Shown here in pieces: positions 25,126 through 34,825 of a DNA stretch of 64,000 bases. The stretch spans positions 124,001 through 188,000 of the forward strand of contig NZ_JBJIAA010000003.1 in the NCBI RefSeq assembly GCF_045310695.1, in the 5' to 3' direction. This DNA comes from Clostridium_S neuense. Its GTDB lineage: Bacteria; Bacillota; Clostridia; Clostridiales; Clostridiaceae. Under the pieces are notes generated by a model. That model saw nothing but the letters and a program-made list of their open reading frames with translations, made no database searches and was not told where the DNA came from. Numbering within the stretch: the first letter of the stretch is position 1; each line of letters opens with the position of its first letter. The position numbers and the translations under genes are program-made.

Positions 25126-26205
25126 TTAGATTTTTTTCGTTCTACTCCTTAATATATAGATTACAAATATGATTGCTGGAAATACTATAAAATTTGCAAA
25201 AGATATATATGTGTAATAGTTTAATGCTCTAAAAAGAATTACTGTATTTTTACTTAAAAAATAAGAAGCTATGAAGACAATTGCACTTATAACATATATA
25301 GTATATTTCTTATCTAATTTAGAGTACTTTATGAGTATTTGCAGTGAGTAGAAGGTTAGTATATATTTTATGAACCAACCACCAACTACTTGAAATAGAA
25401 CGTAAAATTCACCACTTTCAATAAAATCGAAATAATTTATAAGCTGTGTCTGTATAAGTCTTGGATAATACATGTTATTCAATCTTTTTTCTGAAAATGT
25501 CATTAAAAGTCCTATTGTTGTGAAAATTTGAATTTCTGCGAGTATGGCTAAGCCTATTAAAATAGGTTTAGCTAATTTATTTTTTTGCTTTACTTTATTT
25601 ATTATAGGAAATACTATTCCAAACCCTGAATACATTGCAAATCCTTTTAATGAGCATATAAGCAAATTTTTATCAAATCCGTTTTTTAAAATTGGAAGAA
25701 GATATCTAGCATGCCTGTATTTGATGAGCAGTGAAGATAGATTTATTCCAGATAGCATTATAAGGGGGATTCCGATTAGTGTGACTGATAGTATTGCGCC
25801 TTCGCCCTTATATACTGTGTATAATGTTGGAATCAGAAAAAAAGCAATAAAGTACCATTGAGGAGTTTCAAATAAAATATTAACATGTAAAAGATTCGCC
25901 TCTACTGATGAGCATTCAATTAAAGTTAATATTAAGCATATTGCAAAGAATATAATAAAAAGCGTACCTAATGGCTTACCTAATGAATTACAGTATATAT
26001 CTTTTAAGTCATCGTCATGATTGTTAGCTTTAAATGCTTTTATTACTAGCAAGCAAAATACTAGTAGAAGTATTGTCGCTGCAATGACAGCTATCCACGT
26101 ATCTCTCCCGCCTAGTGTTGTCATAAGCATTGGATATGTTTTCATTGAAAGCATTGGAACCGCTACTATAATTGGTATAAGATAGTTTTTATTAAGGCTT
26201 TTCAT
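25126..26205 (-). CDS. gerKB: Spore germination receptor permease subunit GerKB
   Basis: The B subunit of a germinant receptor, an APC-superfamily membrane protein of 359 residues with ten helices, located in the spore inner membrane. The N terminus (YLIPIIVAVPMLSMKTYP) and the GGRDTWIAVIAA segment are typical of GerAB/GerKB proteins. It is divergent from gerKA-gerKC, the arrangement known in C. perfringens and C. botulinum gerK loci, where B is transcribed alone. The B subunit is thought to bind the germinant. The ATG follows AAAGGA. Confidence 0.88.
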   Translation of the reverse strand: MKSLNKNYLIPIIVAVPMLSMKTYPMLMTTLGGRDTWIAVIAATILLLVFCLLVIKAFKANNHDDDLKDIYCNSLGKPLGTLFIIFFAICLILTLIECSSVEANLLHVNILFETPQWYFIAFFLIPTLYTVYKGEGAILSVTLIGIPLIMLSGINLSSLLIKYRHARYLLPILKNGFDKNLLICSLKGFAMYSGFGIVFPIINKVKQKNKLAKPILIGLAILAEIQIFTTIGLLMTFSEKRLNNMYYPRLIQTQLINYFDFIESGEFYVLFQVVGGWFIKYILTFYSLQILIKYSKLDKKYTIYVISAIVFIASYFLSKNTVILFRALNYYTYISFANFIVFPAIIFVIYILRSRTKKI

Positions 26206-26309
26206 ATTTGAAATGTTCCTTTCAGTAAAAATTGAATATGAATTTATTATTTTCTAAATGCATGAATATTATTCAATTTTCCAGAGGATAATAAGCTTGG
26301 GTGGTAAAT

Positions 26310-27713
26310 ATGAATGAAGAGAAGCTTAAATATATAAAAGAAAAATTTAAGGGAAATGTAGATGTAAAATATAGAATAATTGACTCAGAAAATGGGACTA
26401 TAACTATGGTTTTTATCGATAATCTTTGTGATTCACATTTTATAAGTGAATATATAGTAGCACCAATACTTGAATGTAAAGACAGCATTAAAAGTTTAGA
26501 AGATATCAAAAATAATGGGCTTTTTGCATTTTCTATAGGTGATGTTAAAGATAAAGGTGATGCAATACTTCATATACTTCTTGGTGATGTGGTTATAATA
26601 TGTGATTTTTGTGAAGGAATGATGTTTTGCGAAGCTAAAGGCTTTGTAAGAAGGTCTGTAAGTATACCAATAACAGAAAACGTTGTAAAGGGACCAAGAG
26701 AAGGCTTTACAGAAGCATTTGTGGATAATATTTCACTTATAAGAAGGAAAATAAGAGATGGAAATTTAAAATTTGAAAGTGTGATGGTTGGTGATAAATC
26801 ACAAACAGTAGTGGTTGTGGCATACTTAAAGGGTACCGCTCCAGCAGAACTTGTAGAGGATGTTAAAAACAAAATTAAGCAAATCAGCACAGAGTATATT
26901 CTTGATACTAGTTATATAGAAGATAAATTAAAAAGTAGAGGTACGGCATTTGATACAGTTGGTTATACGGAGAAAGCGGATATAGCAGCTGCTAAAATAT
27001 TAAAGGGAAAAGTTGGAGTAATAGTTGATGGAACCCCCTTTGTGATAACTGCACCATATTTCTTTTATGAAAACTTTCAAGCAGCAGATGATTATTATCT
27101 AAATAAATATGTTGTCAATTGTACAAGAGTTTTAAGATGGATTGCATTTTTTATAACGCTAATTTTACCAGCAATGTTTATTGCAATTACAACCTATCAT
27201 TTTTCTTTAATTCCATCACTATTTATTTTTAGGCTGTCACTTTCAAGGGCAGGAGTACCTTTTCCTACTATAGTTGAAATACTTATGATGTCTTTGTTTT
27301 TTCAGATATTAAGAGAAGCAGGAATAAGACTTCCACAACCTGTAGGTCAGGCAATGAGTATAGTTGGTGCTTTAATTTTAGGTGAATCTGCAGTTGGTGC
27401 AGGGCTAACATCAGAAATAACAATAATAATTGTAGCACTTAGTTCTATATCATCATTTTTGATTCCAAAGCTTTATGGTGCAATTTCAATTTGGTCTATA
27501 ATAATGACGTTATTTGCAGCATTCTGTGGGCTCCCTGGACTTTACGCTGGATTTTTTATGTTTATTTCTCAGATAGGTTCTCTTAAAACTATGGGATATC
27601 CTTACATATATCCTATGAAAACAATAAGGAATGTCAAAAATGAGGATCAAGTGTTAAGAGGTGACCTTGATGAAATAAGCAATCAATCATTGAAAAAGGA
27701 TGATAAAACATGA
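26310..27713 (+). CDS. gerKA: Spore germination receptor subunit GerKA
   Basis: The A subunit of the GerK receptor, 467 residues: a cytoplasmic N-terminal domain (1-250), then a membrane domain with about five helices (FITLILPAMFIAITTYH, LRLPQPVGQAMSIVG-type segment). SLSRAGVPFPTIVE and the LGESAVGAGL helix are family hallmarks. The ATG at 26310 follows TTGGGTGG. Its stop overlaps the gerKC start by four bases. The A subunit is required for signal transduction during germination. Confidence 0.92.
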   Translation: MNEEKLKYIKEKFKGNVDVKYRIIDSENGTITMVFIDNLCDSHFISEYIVAPILECKDSIKSLEDIKNNGLFAFSIGDVKDKGDAILHILLGDVVIICDFCEGMMFCEAKGFVRRSVSIPITENVVKGPREGFTEAFVDNISLIRRKIRDGNLKFESVMVGDKSQTVVVVAYLKGTAPAELVEDVKNKIKQISTEYILDTSYIEDKLKSRGTAFDTVGYTEKADIAAAKILKGKVGVIVDGTPFVITAPYFFYENFQAADDYYLNKYVVNCTRVLRWIAFFITLILPAMFIAITTYHFSLIPSLFIFRLSLSRAGVPFPTIVEILMMSLFFQILREAGIRLPQPVGQAMSIVGALILGESAVGAGLTSEITIIIVALSSISSFLIPKLYGAISIWSIIMTLFAAFCGLPGLYAGFFMFISQIGSLKTMGYPYIYPMKTIRNVKNEDQVLRGDLDEISNQSLKKDDKT

Positions 27714-28822
27714 AGAAGAAATACTTATCCATATTTTTGATTTTAAGTTATCTTACTACTTTTACAGGCTGCTTTAATTATAGAGATATTGATAAAATTA
27801 TTTTTGTAACTACCCTGGTGTATGATATAGATCCAGATAATAATGTTTTGGTTTACCTAGAAGCTTTTGAGGCACAAAGAACTTTAACTAAAGGCAGTGA
27901 AAAATCTCAAAGATTGATATTTAGGGGAAGAGGAAAAACTGTATTTGAAGCAATAAGAGATATAAGTTTACAATCTGGTTATGAAATAAATTATACTCAA
28001 ATTAAAGCTATAATATTTTCTGAAAAGGCAGCGAGGGCTGGAATTAAAGGTTTTATAGATGTTTTAACAAGAAATCCTCAATTTTATTTGAAACCCTATA
28101 TGGCTGTTTATACGGGAAGTGTCGAAGAAATCTTGCAAGGTGGCTTTAAAGAAGAGCAATATGTGGGCATTTTAATAAATGATTTAATGAAAAATGTAAG
28201 AGTTTCATCAAGAGCAATACGAATTCAATATGCGGATTTTTTAAATCAAAGGACTGAACTTGATAGAGCAAGTATAATGACGGTTATAAGTCATGGGAAA
28301 AATAAATATAGGAATTCTGTTGAACTTAATGGAGGAGCTGTTTTTATAAATGACAAAATGGTAGACGTTATTGAAAGATCAGAAACTGAGGCATATAATT
28401 TTATGGTTAACAGAATTAGTTCTGGTGTTATGGAAGTAGTTAGTCCTATAAATAAAAATAGATTTATTTCCCTTGAGATACTTAGAAATAATACAAAAAC
28501 AGATATAAATTATTATAAAAATAAAGTATATTTAACAAAGAAAATAGATGTGAAGGCATCTATAGCTGAGAGTCAAGGACAGATAAATTTAAATAAGGAA
28601 AATGTTAAAAAAATAGAAGTAAATGCGGATAAAAATTTAATCAATAATGCAAATAGAATATTTAATAAATTTAAAAAGAAGGGTATAGATATATTTAATA
28701 TTCAAGATGATTTAGAGAATAAGTATAAAATAAGAGAAAAGAATTTGATACAGAAGACACAGCTTAATGTTGAACCTACAGTTAAAATTGAAGGCGGTGG
28801 AAAATCATCATCCTTCTATTAA
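27710..28822 (+). CDS. gerKC: Spore germination lipoprotein GerKC
   Basis: The C subunit of the receptor, a Ger(x)C lipoprotein of 370 residues. A signal peptide ends in the lipobox LTTFTGC (Cys about residue 21), followed by the family start NYRDIDKIIFVTTLVYD. It is anchored on the outer face of the spore inner membrane with GerKA and GerKB. ATGA overlap with gerKA indicates coupled translation. A strong terminator follows, shared with the converging leuS. Confidence 0.92.
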   Translation: MKKKYLSIFLILSYLTTFTGCFNYRDIDKIIFVTTLVYDIDPDNNVLVYLEAFEAQRTLTKGSEKSQRLIFRGRGKTVFEAIRDISLQSGYEINYTQIKAIIFSEKAARAGIKGFIDVLTRNPQFYLKPYMAVYTGSVEEILQGGFKEEQYVGILINDLMKNVRVSSRAIRIQYADFLNQRTELDRASIMTVISHGKNKYRNSVELNGGAVFINDKMVDVIERSETEAYNFMVNRISSGVMEVVSPINKNRFISLEILRNNTKTDINYYKNKVYLTKKIDVKASIAESQGQINLNKENVKKIEVNADKNLINNANRIFNKFKKKGIDIFNIQDDLENKYKIREKNLIQKTQLNVEPTVKIEGGGKSSSFY

Positions 28823-28824
28823 TA

Positions 28825-28869
28825 AAAAATGCTTAGAACTTTAATTTTTGAAAGTTCTAAGCATTTTTA
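28825..28869. terminator. Bidirectional terminator between gerKC and leuS
   Basis: AAAAATGCTTAGAACTTT pairs with AAAGTTCTAAGCATTTTT around an eight-base loop. Confidence 0.85.
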
Positions 28870-28891
28870 GCCTATGAATCGTATGAAGGAG

Positions 28892-31330
28892 CTACTTTAC
28901 AACTATGTTTACTAGTCTGCCCTTTATTACGATCACTTTAACTATATTCTTGCCTTCTGCAGCGGCTTTTATTGTTTCATTGTTTAGAGAAGCAGCTTTT
29001 ATTTCTTCATCACTAAGATTGCTTGGGATCGTAATCCTTGCTTTTATCTTTCCATTAACTTGAATAGCTATTTCTACCTCATCTTTAACTAATGCAGCTT
29101 CATCAAATTCTGGCCATTTTTGATTGAATACAGAGTAGCCCATTCCAATATTACTCCATAATTCTTCACTAAAGTGAGGAGCAAAAGGAGCTAAAAGTCT
29201 TATAAAGTCTACCATTGAATCTTTTAATAGAGAAAGATTTTTATTTTTTGTATTTAGATATTTTGATAATGCATTTGAAAATTCCATCATTCTTGCTATA
29301 CATGTGTTAAATTGAAACTTATCCATATCATTTGTAATTGATTTTATTGAGTGATTTCTTGTATAATTAAGTTCTTTTTCATCGCTGCCAAAATCAGAAC
29401 GTGAGTTAGAACTATTATTTATTTCCTCTTTGTAAGAAGAAACAATTCTATCAATTCTATCAACAAATTTAGCAATTGATTTTATACCATCATCACTCCA
29501 AGCACCACCTTCAGCATAATCAAAACCGAACATTAAATACATTCTGAATACATCAGAGCCAAATTCTTTTATGCAGTCATCTGGTGAAATAGTATTTCCT
29601 TTTGACTTACTCATTTTTTGACCATCAGGTCCTAAAATTAAACCTTGATGTCTTAAAGATAAGAATGGCTCATCAAAATTAAGATATCCCATATCTCTAA
29701 GAGCTTTTGTCATAAATCTTGCATATAATAAATGCATACAAGCATGCTCAGGACCACCTACATATTTATCTACAGGAAGCATCTTGTTAATAATTTCTTT
29801 ATCAAAGGCTTTATCACTATTTTTATTGTCTGCATATCTTAGATAATACCAAGATGAGCATACAAAGGTATCCAGTGTATCAACTTCTCTTTTTGCATGA
29901 CCACCACATTTTGGACATGTAGTATTAGTAAATTCTTCTGATTTAGAAAGAGGGGACTTTCCATCAGGAGCAAATTCAACATTGTAAGGAAGTTCAACTG
30001 GAAGCTGTTCTTCTGGAACAGGCACTATGCCACATTTATCACAATAAACTACAGGAATAGGAGCGCCCCAGTATCTTTGTCTCGATACAAGCCAATCACG
30101 AAGTCTATAATTTACCTTCCATCTTCCTAGGTTTTCTTTAGACAATTTTGCTACAATAGCTTCCTTAGCTTCGTTGCCCTTGAGACCGTTAAATTCTCCA
30201 CTGTTTACAAGTTTTCCATAACCTGTGTAAGGAAGTTCTTCTCCACCTTCAACAACTCTTATTATAGGAAGATCATATTTTGTTGCAAAAGCAAAGTCTC
30301 TCTCATCATGTGAAGGAACAGCCATAACTGCACCAGTACCATAACTATATATTACATAATCTGCAATCCATATAGGAACCTTTTTGCCGTTTATAGGGTT
30401 TATAGCATAAGAACCTGTAAAAACACCTGTTTTTTCTCTAGTTAAGGATTGTCTTTCAATTTCTGATTGCTTTTGTGATTGATTCTTATATTCTTCAACA
30501 GCTTTTTTGAATTCAGGCTTTGTAAGTTCATTAGCAAGTGGACTTTCAGGGGCAAATACAACATAAGTTACACCACATAGTGTATCTACTCTTGTTGTGA
30601 ATACATCGAAAGTTTTGTCACTATCACATATTTTGAAAGTAACTTCTGCACCTTTAGATTTGCCTATCCAGTGCCTTTGCATTGCTTTTGTTTTTTCAGG
30701 CCAATCCAGTGTGTCAAGTTTTTCTAAAAGTTCATCAGCATAGTCTGTTATTTTAAAGAACCATTGAGTTAAGTCCTTTTTTGTAACCTCAGTGCCACAT
30801 CTTTCACAGCAGCCATCAACAACTTGCTCATTTGCAAGAACTGTGTTGCAGCTAGGGCACCAATTTACAGGAGCCTTTTTTCTGTAAGCCAAGCCTTTTT
30901 CATAAAGTTTAAGGAATAACCATTGAGTCCATTTATAATAATCAGGCATGCAGGTTATTACTTCATGATCCCAATCGAACATAGCACCCATTGCTTTAAG
31001 TTGTTTTTCCATTGTATCAATATTTTTTAAAGTTGAGTCCTTTGGATGAATGCCTGTTTTTATTGCATAGTTCTCAGCTGGAAGACCAAAGGCATCAAAG
31101 CCCATAGGCTGAAATATATTGTATCCCTGCATTTTCTTAAATCTTGCCCAAGAATCTACAGGTCCATAGTTAAACCAGTGACCAGCATGAAGCTTTGCAC
31201 CTGAAGGATAAGAAAACATTTCAAGGACATATAATTTTTTTGCGAGACTTTTTTCGTCGAATTTATATAACTTAGTTTCTTCCCATTTTTTTTGCCACTT
31301 TTCGTCTATTTTAGTACTGTAATTGCTCAT
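28892..31330 (-). CDS. leuS: Leucyl-tRNA synthetase
   Basis: Class I synthetase, 812 residues. The HIGH motif is HAGH in YPSGAKLHAGHW near residue 45. A zinc-type CPSC...CERC insert is near 155-178. The editing CP1 domain carries the threonine-rich TTRVDTLCGVTY and the DERD loop (PSHDERDF). The KMSKS loop is GQKMSKSKGN near residue 575. A second CxxC insert (CDKCG, CPKCGG) lies before it. The ATG follows an AGGAGG-like site. Transcription is controlled by the Leu T-box just upstream. Confidence 0.97.
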   Translation of the reverse strand: MSNYSTKIDEKWQKKWEETKLYKFDEKSLAKKLYVLEMFSYPSGAKLHAGHWFNYGPVDSWARFKKMQGYNIFQPMGFDAFGLPAENYAIKTGIHPKDSTLKNIDTMEKQLKAMGAMFDWDHEVITCMPDYYKWTQWLFLKLYEKGLAYRKKAPVNWCPSCNTVLANEQVVDGCCERCGTEVTKKDLTQWFFKITDYADELLEKLDTLDWPEKTKAMQRHWIGKSKGAEVTFKICDSDKTFDVFTTRVDTLCGVTYVVFAPESPLANELTKPEFKKAVEEYKNQSQKQSEIERQSLTREKTGVFTGSYAINPINGKKVPIWIADYVIYSYGTGAVMAVPSHDERDFAFATKYDLPIIRVVEGGEELPYTGYGKLVNSGEFNGLKGNEAKEAIVAKLSKENLGRWKVNYRLRDWLVSRQRYWGAPIPVVYCDKCGIVPVPEEQLPVELPYNVEFAPDGKSPLSKSEEFTNTTCPKCGGHAKREVDTLDTFVCSSWYYLRYADNKNSDKAFDKEIINKMLPVDKYVGGPEHACMHLLYARFMTKALRDMGYLNFDEPFLSLRHQGLILGPDGQKMSKSKGNTISPDDCIKEFGSDVFRMYLMFGFDYAEGGAWSDDGIKSIAKFVDRIDRIVSSYKEEINNSSNSRSDFGSDEKELNYTRNHSIKSITNDMDKFQFNTCIARMMEFSNALSKYLNTKNKNLSLLKDSMVDFIRLLAPFAPHFSEELWSNIGMGYSVFNQKWPEFDEAALVKDEVEIAIQVNGKIKARITIPSNLSDEEIKAASLNNETIKAAAEGKNIVKVIVIKGRLVNIVVK

Positions 31331-31365
31331 TAAACTAAACCTCCTATTAATATTGTTATATATAA

Positions 31366-31603
31366 ATAAAAAAGCTTTCGTCTCACATAATGAGACGAAA
31401 GCTATACTTCCGCGGTACCACTCAAATTAGGAAAATACCCCACTTAAAAATTTTAACGGATAAATCCGTACCTGCTTTTCTTCAGGTAAGTTCCCAAGCG
31501 AGTTCACATTGTTCACTACTGTTTTTCACCACACAACAGTTCTCTTAAAATGAATGAAATGCTACTATTCTTGTTCAAAACTTTTAGTATTTTATTTTGT
31601 TAG
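31366..31603 (-). promoter_or_regulatory. T-box leader (Leu specifier) controlling leuS
   Basis: Read on the minus strand: the specifier loop GTGAA-CTC-GCTTGGG puts the leucine codon CTC at 31502-31500. The T-box TGAGTGGTACCGCG is at 31424-31411, with UGGU complementary to the ACCA end of tRNA-Leu. A terminator, AGCTTTCGTCTCA paired with TGAGACGAAAGCT (31403-31371) plus a T-run, follows. Leader transcripts should be terminated when tRNA-Leu is charged. Confidence 0.92.
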
Positions 31604-31609
31604 TTACTA

Positions 31610-31638
31610 ATTATAGTTTAACAATAGATTATTGTCAA
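31610..31638 (-). promoter_or_regulatory. Consensus promoter of the leuS leader
   Basis: TTGACA (31638-31633) and TATAAT (31615-31610) are exact consensus hexamers separated by 17 bases on the minus strand. Confidence 0.85.
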
Positions 31639-31663
31639 CATTTATAAAGTTAAATATATATAA

Positions 31664-31690
31664 AAAACTTCAAGAACATCTTGAAGTTTT
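31664..31690 (-). terminator. tRNA-Gln terminator
   Basis: AAAACTTCAAGA pairs with TCTTGAAGTTTT immediately after the tRNA 3' end, followed by a T-rich tract. Confidence 0.85.
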
Positions 31691-31767
31691 TGGCTGCCCT
31701 AGCAGGACTCGAACCTACACAATGCCTGATCCAGAGTCAGGTGCCTTACCAATTTGGCTATAGGGCA
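31691..31767 (-). tRNA. tRNA-Gln (anticodon CTG)
   Basis: A 77-nucleotide cloverleaf including the encoded CCA. The acceptor stem pairs TGCCCTA with TAGGGCA, the D arm is GCC-AAATTGGTAA-GGC, and the anticodon stem CCTGA/TCAGG encloses CTCTGGA, giving anticodon CTG, which reads CAG. The T arm is GTAGG-TTCGAGT-CCTGC. U1 with a weak first pair region is usual for tRNA-Gln. It lies alone between the leuS promoter and a membrane protein gene, with its own terminator. Confidence 0.93.
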
Positions 31768-31829
31768 TTAGCTTTCATCACCGCAGCGACAAATATTATT
31801 ATAGCATTAATTAGAAATTTGTCAACATT

Positions 31830-32336
31830 TTATTTAAAAATTTTAATAAAATGTCTATTCATGTAGTCTATAAATAAGGTGATTACATAGTCACAGAGCA
31901 AAAATATTGGCTCTGAAATAAGTACAATTAAATAAATAGGAAGTTTTGTAGTACTGGAACTAATGAATAAGGTCTTATATAGGATAAATATAATAAAAAT
32001 TGCTGCATTATAAAATGCTAGTTTTAAGAAAATCTCAAGATACAGTTTTCTTAATTTTTCAATATATAATTTTACAAATCCATAAATTCCAAAGAATATT
32101 ATATACGAAAACACACTAACTTTTATTCCTAAAAGAAATACACTAAGAAGAGAAGCAGCTGCATAGACTAAAACTGAATATCTAATATTTGTAGTTAAAA
32201 TTGAAATTGGTATAATACAGCAGGCAACAGCTAAGATATATAACCTTCCTATAGGCATTACTGTAGACAAATATATTAATAAAACGGATAATGCTGTATA
32301 AAAACTGCTTCTTGTTAACTTTTTAGTTTTATCCAT
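31830..32336 (-). CDS. Small polytopic membrane protein, unknown function
   Basis: A 168-residue protein with about five hydrophobic helices. The opening TRSSFYTALSVLLIYLSTVMPIGRLYILAVA resembles DUF2232-like or ECF S-component-like proteins, but I cannot assign a family firmly. The ATG at 32336 follows AAAGGAG. The stop lies about 60 bases before the tRNA-Gln gene, and no terminator is obvious. Confidence 0.7.
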   Translation of the reverse strand: MDKTKKLTRSSFYTALSVLLIYLSTVMPIGRLYILAVACCIIPISILTTNIRYSVLVYAAASLLSVFLLGIKVSVFSYIIFFGIYGFVKLYIEKLRKLYLEIFLKLAFYNAAIFIIFILYKTLFISSSTTKLPIYLIVLISEPIFLLCDYVITLFIDYMNRHFIKIFK

Positions 32337-32402
32337 ACTTTAAATGCTCCTTTACTATAAACAATGAAATAAAATTATTTTAAATGAATGTATTTTTATA
32401 GA

Positions 32403-32541
32403 GCAGAGAATAGGGAGTAGGGTGAAGGAGGATTTATGTTCTTTATGTCAGGCAAATCTTAAAATATGTAAAAATAAATGATGTTTTATATCAAAATTGG
32501 CGTCATCATTAATCTTACTTCACTATACTCCCTACTCTGTA
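32403..32541. repeat. Dispersed foldback repeat family 2, copy 2
   Basis: The ends CAGAGAATAGGGAGTAGG and CCCTACTCTG are inverted and resemble the GAGTACAGTGAAG ends of copies 1 and 3. AGGCAAATCTTAAAATAT near 32450 matches AGGTAAATCTTAAAAAAT in copy 3. The interior is shorter than in the other copies. Confidence 0.55.
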
Positions 32542-32617
32542 AAAAGATTAAAGGCTCAAAAATAAATTTTAATTAGTTTAAAGCTTAAATGTATTTTATA
32601 TCATACATTTAGACTTA

Positions 32618-33223
32618 TTAGCATCCTCCCATACCGCCGCCTAAGCAGTCACATATATTTTCTGCGCACCATAAGCTTATACATAGATTGCAGAGAGAGT
32701 TGTCTCTATCATTATATCCTCGATTATTGTAAGGATTTCTATATGAATTATTTTGTCTACTCAAATTTTCGTATGCTGATCTGTATTCTGGATTTGAAGG
32801 ATTCAAATTATATGCATTTTGTATATAGTTATAAGCTCTGTCATACCAACCTTTTCTTAAACATACATTTCCCATAAGGTAAAACCATTCTGCATCCCTT
32901 GTTTTTATACTGTTTAATTTACTTTCAGCAGAACCCACATTTCCGTTATTTATATCAGCTCTTATGGAATTATAATCTGCTGCGTAGCTGCTATTTTCAT
33001 AGTTGTTATTTGAATTATTAGAATATGTATTTCCACTAGCGTTTTTTGTAAGATAATCATAAGCTTCATTGATTTCACGCATTTTTTGTTCAGCAAGATC
33101 TCTTAGAGGATTATTGCCATATTGATCAGGATGATACTTTTTGGCTAATTCTCTATAGGCTCTTTTTATTTCTTCTTGGGATGCACCTTCATTTAAACCT
33201 AGAATTTCATATGGATTTTGCAT
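32618..33223 (-). CDS. J-domain protein with a Cys-rich tail
   Basis: A 201-residue DnaJ-type co-chaperone. The N-terminal J domain (2-70) has the HPD motif (KKYHPDQYG) needed to stimulate DnaK. An Asn/Ser-rich linker follows, then a TPR-like pair of helices (about 105-150: AEWFYLMGNVCLRKGWYDRAYNYI). The last 25 residues hold six cysteines in LCNLCISLWC, ICDC and GGC. ATG 33223 follows AAAGGAGTG; an upstream in-frame TTG overlaps that site. The gene is 41 bases from the DUF5685 gene, and they form a pair. Confidence 0.88.
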   Translation of the reverse strand: MQNPYEILGLNEGASQEEIKRAYRELAKKYHPDQYGNNPLRDLAEQKMREINEAYDYLTKNASGNTYSNNSNNNYENSSYAADYNSIRADINNGNVGSAESKLNSIKTRDAEWFYLMGNVCLRKGWYDRAYNYIQNAYNLNPSNPEYRSAYENLSRQNNSYRNPYNNRGYNDRDNSLCNLCISLWCAENICDCLGGGMGGC

Positions 33224-33264
33224 TAATACTACACTCCTTTTCGACAATAAAATATTTCTGCTGT

Positions 33265-34116
33265 TTATAAATTTAATTTCTCCATTTTACTTAAAAGACC
33301 ATATTGAAGTATATTGTATAGAATATCTACATTTGTTTGCATTGGAAGTTTTTTTAAAGAATCAAGACAGCTTTTTCCACATAGACCTAATATAAAGCTG
33401 ACTTTAGGTTTAATCATACTTAAAAATTCATCGTAAGGCAAATTATTTTCGTTCATGGAAAAATTCAATGCATTAAATTTATTTTTTTCCATATCGTTTT
33501 TTAAATCATCATAAGCATCGATTATATAAATCCATTTTCCAAGATTGTAACCAAGGCTATAGAGAACGCTACTTAAAGTTATATCTTCAATATATTTAGA
33601 GATAATGAATCCTGTTAAGTCAGCAAAGGGATGAGACAGCTCATCAATATTTAATTTTGAACTGCTCTTTTCTAGCTTAGAAAGTTCTAATAAACTCTTT
33701 TTTATGTAATTGGTATTATCTTTAAGCTTTTTAGGAAATTTGTTAAAATAGGATTTTAGTAATATTGACTTAACTTTACTAGCTTTGCTATTTTCATCAT
33801 AAACGTCATCCAAAAGTTTATAATAGGTTAAAGCTATATTACAAAAGGCGGCATAGTCGATTGCAGCATTTTGCACTATAAAGTATTTTTTCTGCATAGG
33901 ATGAAACATACAACGACCTAAATGCACCTTGCATTTTTCATCAGAAATTGAATCTAAAAGTACTGCAAGAAATGTCATATCATAATTTAAGACTAGCCTT
34001 GGCAAATTTCCGTAATTTTTTTTTATGGAAAGACAAAGACCACAATAATAGGATTTGAACTTTTCATAATCCTTTATTTTTAACTCAGGTTTACATGGCA
34101 TTACATATCCAAACAT
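33265..34116 (-). CDS. DUF5685 family protein
   Basis: A 283-residue helical protein. The start MFGYVMPCKPELKIKDYEKF and the YYCGLCLSIKKNYG segment are the DUF5685 hallmarks, with Cys near 8, 26 and 29 and a further Cys in LGRCMFHP. The alpha-helical fold with a DDVYDE acid-rich helix vaguely recalls isoprenoid-synthase-like folds, but I make no functional claim. The next gene downstream encodes a J-domain protein, a pairing seen in other clostridia. The ATG at 34116 has a weak ribosome site (AAAGGT); a TTG 14 codons upstream is the alternative. Confidence 0.75.
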   Translation of the reverse strand: MFGYVMPCKPELKIKDYEKFKSYYCGLCLSIKKNYGNLPRLVLNYDMTFLAVLLDSISDEKCKVHLGRCMFHPMQKKYFIVQNAAIDYAAFCNIALTYYKLLDDVYDENSKASKVKSILLKSYFNKFPKKLKDNTNYIKKSLLELSKLEKSSSKLNIDELSHPFADLTGFIISKYIEDITLSSVLYSLGYNLGKWIYIIDAYDDLKNDMEKNKFNALNFSMNENNLPYDEFLSMIKPKVSFILGLCGKSCLDSLKKLPMQTNVDILYNILQYGLLSKMEKLNL

Positions 34117-34189
34117 TTTATATACCTTTAAGGCACCTGAAAGAAAATAATAAGTCAATATTAAGAGATAATTTTGTGTAATATAAAGA

Positions 34190-34272
34190 AACTAGTTCTG
34201 TTAATACTAGGTAGTCTTAGCGGGTTTAGTTGAGGAAATATTACGCAAAATTAACCGCTAGATGAACTTGTT
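34190..34272. repeat. Imperfect nested inverted repeat after the CYTH gene
   Basis: Outer arms AACTAGTTC and GAACTTGTT and inner arms TAGCGGG and AACCGCTA form a nested hairpin in the 121-base gap. It may terminate the CYTH gene. Confidence 0.5.
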
Positions 34273-34279
34273 ATTTTTT

Positions 34280-34825
34280 TTAAATATGCCTAATTCCTTT
34301 TTCATTTAATATTTCATATATTGTTTTTGAAGTTGTATCAGCTAAGGTATAACCTAAAAATTTTACGATTTCTTTAAGTTCGTCTTCATTTGATGTCTCT
34401 ATTTCGATATAAGGAAACGGGCAAAAAGATTTATCATTAATATCAATTTCTATTAAAGAATTTTTATATTTATAACTTTCTCTGTATTTTTTTATTGAGC
34501 TTATGTTAGAAAGTCCAAGAGCAGTTAAAATTTTTTTGCCTTCATCACCACTTAAAATTTCAGTTTCATTTTCTTCCATAACCTTGTATTTTTCTTGACT
34601 TAATAGTTTCTTTACGGTCATGTAATAGTGAGTAGTACTATCAAGCATATTTTGAACTGTCCTTATTCTGGCATAGCCTTTATTATTTAGAAGTCTTTTA
34701 TCATCAAAATCATAGATATCATTTATTTGATTTTCTTTTTTTACTAAGGGTAAATTTAAGTCAATCAGCTTTTGCCTTATAATATCTACATTTATATCTA
34801 AAAGTCTTGTTTCAATTTCATTCAA
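34280..34825 (-). CDS. CYTH-domain protein
   Basis: An approximately 181-residue CYTH (CyaB/thiamine triphosphatase) tunnel protein. It starts with the signature NEIETRL (ExExK/R type) and continues with RLLNNKGYARIRT (RxR motif), YYMTVKKL, and ENETEIL. Members hydrolyse or cyclise triphosphorylated substrates using two metal ions. The exact activity (tripolyphosphatase, thiamine triphosphatase or adenylate cyclase) cannot be decided here. I take the TTG at 34825, six bases after GAGGTG; the GTG three codons earlier is inside that ribosome site. Confidence 0.83.
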   Translation of the reverse strand: MNEIETRLLDINVDIIRQKLIDLNLPLVKKENQINDIYDFDDKRLLNNKGYARIRTVQNMLDSTTHYYMTVKKLLSQEKYKVMEENETEILSGDEGKKILTALGLSNISSIKKYRESYKYKNSLIEIDINDKSFCPFPYIEIETSNEDELKEIVKFLGYTLADTTSKTIYEILNEKGIRHI

